A DNA stretch of 64,000 nt, taken from contig CM042090.1 in NCBI GenBank assembly GCA_023512835.1, forward strand, positions 57,895,865-57,959,864. The letters are read 5' to 3'. The DNA comes from Taxillus chinensis. Lineage: Eukaryota; Streptophyta; Magnoliopsida; Santalales; Loranthaceae. The position numbers and the translations under genes are program-made. The notes beneath the pieces were generated by a model that saw only the letters and a program-made list of their open reading frames with translations, ran no database searches and was not told the origin of the DNA. This document shows, in pieces, positions 60,216 through 64,000 of the stretch; positions within the stretch are counted from its first letter, which is position 1; every line of letters starts with the position of its first letter.

Positions 60216-61340
60216 TTATGGTTTAAATTCAGAGTAGGGTACACTCTGTGTAAACAGAAAAACAGCGGCTTGCTCGCGCAGGAGTTGAGCAGGAGTCAAA
60301 TGTAACGAGGCAGCTCGACTGCTCACACGATCAAATTCAGGCACGAGAGCAGAGAAGCCGGTGGTGGTCAGGATGCGAATGTAGTGACAAACATAGAAGC
60401 CATAGCTATGAGCATCATCCTGAGCAGGTACTCCTTGCTTGACTCGAGTGATCTCCATCGGTTTTGTAAGAGGATATCCACCGCACCCATGTGAATATCC
60501 CTGCATGACACGGGTGAGAGTGTGATTGAATTCACGTAGTTGTTCGCGTCGATGGATTAATAAAGTGGTAGGCTTTGAGTTAAATATGACTATCCTATGG
60601 TTCTTGAAATCTAGATCGAGGAGAAACCAGTGAAGGGAAGTTGATAGGTAGGGGATGAGCACATGGTCGACCTCGTCCCATGGACGGAAGGAGTTCTCAT
60701 ATCGCCGACCCTGAATAAGCTCAATTAATGAGGCATCATCAAAGAGCTGAGCCTGCATAATAGGCAAACAGAGCTCCACGTGGGTATCGCGACGAATGTA
60801 GAGAGGAAGCTTCGCTAGATAAGACTTTTGGGCAAAGATGAATTGTGTCATCTCAATATTATCCATTTCTTCACCGTCGTGCAGTAACTGACATAAGTCT
60901 GGACCAGTGAAGAAGGCTTCATAGCCACACGTCCGTGCAGTGGTATCCCCAGCAACATAGGTATTGAAAGCAATAAGTTCAGCTGAGGTGCCTCCAGTTA
61001 TTACAATACGCGGTGGGCCCAGTGGTTGGTCGGTGGTAGTAGCGGCTGGTTTAGTAGGTGAAGTAGGCATGGTGTACTCAGCCGTACTTGGATGGGTAGT
61101 GGAAGGACCAGGCTGAGTGGAAGAAGATGGTTGGCTGGGGGCAGCTGTCTGCTTCTTCATGCGTATTCCAATAGGCACATCATCATCATCATCATCAGAA
61201 TCTGTGATGACAGTGGTTCTATGTGCACGCTTTCGCCCATGCATGTAAGTGGCAGTAGATGGAGGTAGTGAGTGACTCGGGGAAGGCACAGCTGGCTGTG
61301 GAGTATCTACAGAGTTCAGTGCGGCGGGCGGTCGGATGGG
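60216..61340 (-). pseudogene. ORF3 C-terminal part: Ulp1/C48-protease-like domain lacking catalytic residues
   Basis: A 357-codon frame (61289-60216) with a Ser/Thr/Pro linker, a D6 run (GAT repeat at about 61183-61200) and a globular C-terminal half. The half reads VDHVLIPYLSTSLHWFLLDLDFKNHRIVIFNS, then GVPAQDDAHSYGFYVCHYI. In Ulp1/SENP proteases the active site is H (in HW), D 17 residues on, and Q-x5-C within DCG. Here H220 and Q290 are present, but the Asp position (237) is Asn and the Cys position (296) is Tyr. I infer a protease-like fold without protease activity, unless the downstream Cys301 substitutes. The frame joins upstream parts through a shift near 61300-61340. Confidence 0.65.
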
Positions 61341-62430
61341 ATGGGAGTGTGTTTTTGACAGTTAGAGATATTTCCCCACTGGCGAGACGATGACATTCAG
61401 AAAGAATAGCTCCCAGAGTTGTGATGAGTCCTTTGTATTGTCTCTGGTAAGCACCTTTAAGGTCTTCACAGTGTTCCTCTAGATGTCTAAACCCATCGGT
61501 GTTCACATGTGTGAGAGATGTCATTTTTTGCTCCACCTTGTCTAAGGTACGGTCAGATGACTCAAGTTGAGTTCGTACCTCTTCCATTCCTGATTCCATG
61601 GCAGCCAGCCGTTCTTCAAAGGCCTGAGAGACTGATGTTTTAAGGATGCCAGAAGGTCTACTTCTTCAATGACCTTGCTTGCCAGAAGGTCTACTTCTTC
61701 GGCCATCAGGGAACGTGAGTGAGACGCACTGGTACTGGGATAGCCATTGGGATATTGGCTGCGAACTCCTCACTCGCTTGAGTGGCCACTTGATAAATTA
61801 CAGGAGCAGATGGTGTGGCCATCTCAGACCTTTCCATAGTCTCGAGGACCTGTGGGACAACTCCTGCATCGGAGTCACTGGCTGCAGCACCAAGGTTTTC
61901 TTCTTCTTCTGCTTCTTCTTCCACAACAATTGGCACCATCTCAGCATCATGAGGAGTAGATGTGGCAGGTGAGTCCACCATGATGGGAGATGGTGCAACC
62001 ACTGATATGGCTTCCACTGGGTCTCTTTTTACAAGACCCTGCTCAACCAACCAATTAATCAGATGGTCTCTATCTACCATCTGCTTACCAAAGGCGATCC
62101 ATGCCTTTCGCAATTCGGCGGGGGTCATATGAGCCTTAGCATATTCCATATAGAAATCTTCTAGCTCAGACTCCCCAAGAGAGCTCAACAGAACAGGTGT
62201 CCTACCCCTATCCTCTGGGGTTTCCTGTGCTGGTGTCTGCCCTCCATCTGCAGATTCTCTAATTTCTGCAGTATCCTTGGGCAGCTCAGTAGTAGGGGCC
62301 TCCTCAGGTGTAGAACCAGTGGGGAGATGAGTTCTGGCAATGTTCTCCACCACTTCAGCTATATGTATTGTTGCGGTGGACGCAGAGGAGCCCGTAGAAG
62401 TCTGTGGGACACGGACCGCCTATTGTGGTA
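61219..62430 (-). pseudogene. ORF3 middle part: acidic linker and coiled coil
   Basis: 61706-62353 encodes a Glu/Pro/Thr-rich stretch with EEEAEEEEN and a helical segment LEDFYMEYAKAHMTPAELR. After a frameshift near 61706 comes EEVDLLAS twice (from a ~33-bp tandem duplication, 61648-61700) and a heptad-like helix SGMEEVRTQLESSDRTLDKVEQKM (61219-61599). A TAG at about 62420 and frameshifts at about 61706 and 61330 break the chain. No family recognised for this section. Confidence 0.55.
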
Positions 62431-63200
62431 TGCGAGCTGGGGCCCGTACAGAGCTGGCTGAGTCCCCTACATGACTTCTCGCACTTGAATTAGGCCTCTT
62501 CATTGACTTGATCTCCATTCGACCATCCTCATAGATGCTTTTAAAAATGTATTTGGTCGGCAGTGGCACTGAAGGTCTATTGCAGAATACGTCAGGGTGC
62601 AGGAACCTTAGGTGAGAAGTAGTCCAAAGTGTCCCTTCTTGCTTTTGATCATGGAGTGTATCTGAGTTCCCCAGTCTACTCGTCTTCCCTGTAGAATACT
62701 ACATATGATCCTCATCTGCTTATGGCTTGCAGAGTCATGAGCAGTCTTCTTACACAGTAGGCACTGTCTGGTGACTATGAGAGTCGCCAGTGCCTGACCG
62801 GAAAACCCAATCTTCAGGGCTCCCCGACCTTGCTTTCTGGGATTGGAATATCCAAGAAAAGACTTACACTCTTCTCTGGAGAGACTAGGAAGAGGATCAA
62901 AGTTACCTTTCGGGAGTGGAAGTGCATTTCGGAGCGTTTCGCCAGAGACTCGAATCTCCACTCCGTGTACCGTTCCCACAATGTCGTCTCCAGCGAATAC
63001 CATGGTCTCATAAAATTCCGAGACATCTTCTATCAGCAAGTCTTGCATCCCTGAGCAGACAAATGCAATACCAGTATCATCGAGGCGACTTCTAAATTCG
63101 TTCAGCTAGCTGACTTTGGCATCGCTTATGGCTTCCCAATCGATGATGAATCTTGGGACGATGTTGCGTAGATCGTCGGCCATCGATGAACTTGGACCTA
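62431..63200 (-). pseudogene. ORF3 N-terminal domain (plant transposon-protein type)
   Basis: The frame from ATG 63048 begins MQDLLIEDVSEFYETM and contains VHGVEIRVSGETLRNAL, a long ATLIVTRQCLLCKK helix and QGRRVDWGTQIHSMIK, then KKGHFGLLLT, stopping at 62608. After a one-base shift HLRFLHPDVFCNRPSVPLP continues. The pattern FY..M......VHG..I......L...L.LP...... and LLLTSHLR is that of PF20167-like plant transposon proteins. A TAG at about 63106-63108 (TGG in element A) closes the upstream frame. Confidence 0.65.
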
Positions 63201-63294
63201 CCATGGAGCTTGTAGAGAGAGAAAGAGACACTCGTAGAGAGAGATTATAAGGTTCGAAGGTGGTCAGGGGAGAGAGAAAGAGAGAAAGAGATAG

Positions 63295-63299
<5 letters not shown>

Positions 63300-63363
<64 letters not shown>

Positions 63364-63435
63364 GGGTTAGGGTTCGAGTGTGAAAACGATGAACATACCT
63401 TCGAGCTCCGTCTCTATCAGTGACTTATATATGAG
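63300..63435 (-). promoter_or_regulatory. Internal promoter-like segment upstream of ORF3 (element H)
   Basis: Minus-strand TATATAAG (63431-63424), then GAAGGTATGTTC, telo-box-like AACCCTAACCCTAG (about 63374-63361) and the CT tract (GA run 63301-63358). Same order and spacing as in element A. Confidence 0.5.
63301..63358. repeat. (GA)n microsatellite
   Basis: Pure GA run of nearly 60 bases; same position in the element as 420-471. Confidence 0.95.
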
Positions 63436-63559
63436 TTGAGAAGTGTACCGTAGAAGTCACTCACTCTGTCGGTTCGTCTTCATGGTCTAGCGTTCTTTTC
63501 TCTGACCCGCCTCTTTATCATCCGGATCCACCCATTGGAATACTCAAGCAATGAGTGCA

Positions 63560-63815
63560 TGTCTAGGTGTGCTCTCATCCTTGCTTTCCATTTGGAAAAA
63601 CGAGCAGGTGTGCACATAGGTACTTGGGAGGATGAGCCAGGCAAAACGTCGTAAAAGTCTTCTTGTTCTTTCTTGTTGCTGCTGGTACTAGGTTCTTCCT
63701 GCTCCTGGTCTCCAGTTGCTCCTTCTTCTGGAGCACGACTGGCTTCAAGTTCCTCAATAGGAACTGGAGCTTGCTCGGGAGCTGGAGCTGCACTGCTGGA
63801 ATCCATGTCAGCCAT
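63560..63815 (-). pseudogene. Element H: gag N-terminal fragment
   Basis: Encodes MADMDSSSAAPAPEQAPVPI and on to FSKWKARMRAHLDM, nearly the same as the start of element A gag. It then runs into the ORF3 upstream sequence and stops by 63480. This fixes the deletion junction. Confidence 0.88.
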
Positions 63816-63843
63816 TTAGGGATCTCTACGGAGTTGTAGAACT

Positions 63844-63855
63844 GCTCTGATACCA
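63844..63855 (-). other. Primer binding site of element H
   Basis: TGGTATCAGAGC on the minus strand, two bases from the LTR end (63858). Confidence 0.88.
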
Positions 63856-63857
63856 AT

Positions 63858-63950
63858 TATAGGTCCCAAAGTGAGTCTAGAGGGGGGGTGAATAAACTTT
63901 CTTCGTTTGCGGAAGCTAGACTGTTAGCTGGTTTTGGATTCCTCTACACA
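63858..63950 (-). repeat. 5' LTR of element H, truncated
   Basis: TATAGGTCCCAAAG...TTTGGATTCCTCTA matches 57217-57313 and 8127-8216. After about 63950 the sequence no longer matches either LTR, so the LTR is broken or interrupted before the window ends. Confidence 0.75.
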
Positions 63951-64000
63951 GTCTATGTGCCACGTAGTTTAGGATTTGGTACTCAATTAATGAAAACCCA

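Larger units (their letters stand above)
57217..64000 (-). mobile_element. Element H: gag-pol-deleted relative of element A carrying ORF3
   Basis: Minus order: 5' LTR fragment (63950-63858), primer site (63855-63844), leader, gag N-terminus (63806-63560), junction, internal promoter (about 63432-63300), ORF3 (about 63200-60216), polypurine tract AGGGGGAGAT (59256-59247) and 3' LTR (59246-57217). Against A, about 7.15 kb (A 7827 to about 675) is absent, fused at a short CAYGTC-like similarity near 63555. LTR, primer site, gag start and ORF3 all align with A, so H is a deletion derivative of an A-like element. Confidence 0.82.

Overview
This window is a stretch of a land-plant (most likely dicot) nuclear chromosome. 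The evidence is a host gene with 17 GT-AG exons encoding a plant-type zinc-induced-facilitator-like (ZIFL) transporter, AT-rich introns, LTR retrotransposons primed by initiator Met tRNA (TGGTATCAGAGC), hAT-type MITEs and plant microsatellites. No bacterial operon, rRNA, tRNA or CRISPR array was seen.

Layout. 1-10088: a large SIRE/Maximus-like Ty1/copia element (A, minus strand) with a 1.96-kb LTR, primer site and a gag-pol frame with four nonsense codons. Downstream of pol is the start of an extra ORF (ORF3) that runs off the left edge. 10089-12438: degraded DNA with a Ty3/gypsy integrase tail. 12439-25618: copia element B (minus), nested several deep. A gypsy solo LTR (13675-16013) and copia element C (16153-22257) lie in B's reverse transcriptase. 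C in turn carries a gypsy solo LTR (17739-18792) and a SIRE-type solo LTR (20920-22187). Most of these insertions show 5-bp target duplications that I could read.

26956-55295 (minus): the ZIFL gene. Its 17 exons total 1467 bp and join in one uninterrupted frame of 488 residues, spread over 28.3 kb. Intron 8 holds copia element F. Intron 9 holds a probable LINE tail. Intron 10 holds copia D with relative E inserted in it. Intron 13 holds copia G, a GGCGC-rich MITE and a minisatellite. The retroelements are decayed but the exons are not, so the gene looks under selection.

57217-64000: element H (minus), an internally deleted relative of A. It keeps 2-kb LTRs, primer site, the gag start, ORF3 and polypurine tract but has lost the rest of gag and all of pol. 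H shows what ORF3 encodes: a plant-transposon-type N-terminal domain, a long acidic/coiled linker and a C-terminal Ulp1/C48-protease-like fold in which two of three catalytic positions are replaced. Both ORF3 copies have their own TATA box, telo-box and CT-rich leader. This extra cistron is the most unusual thing in the window.
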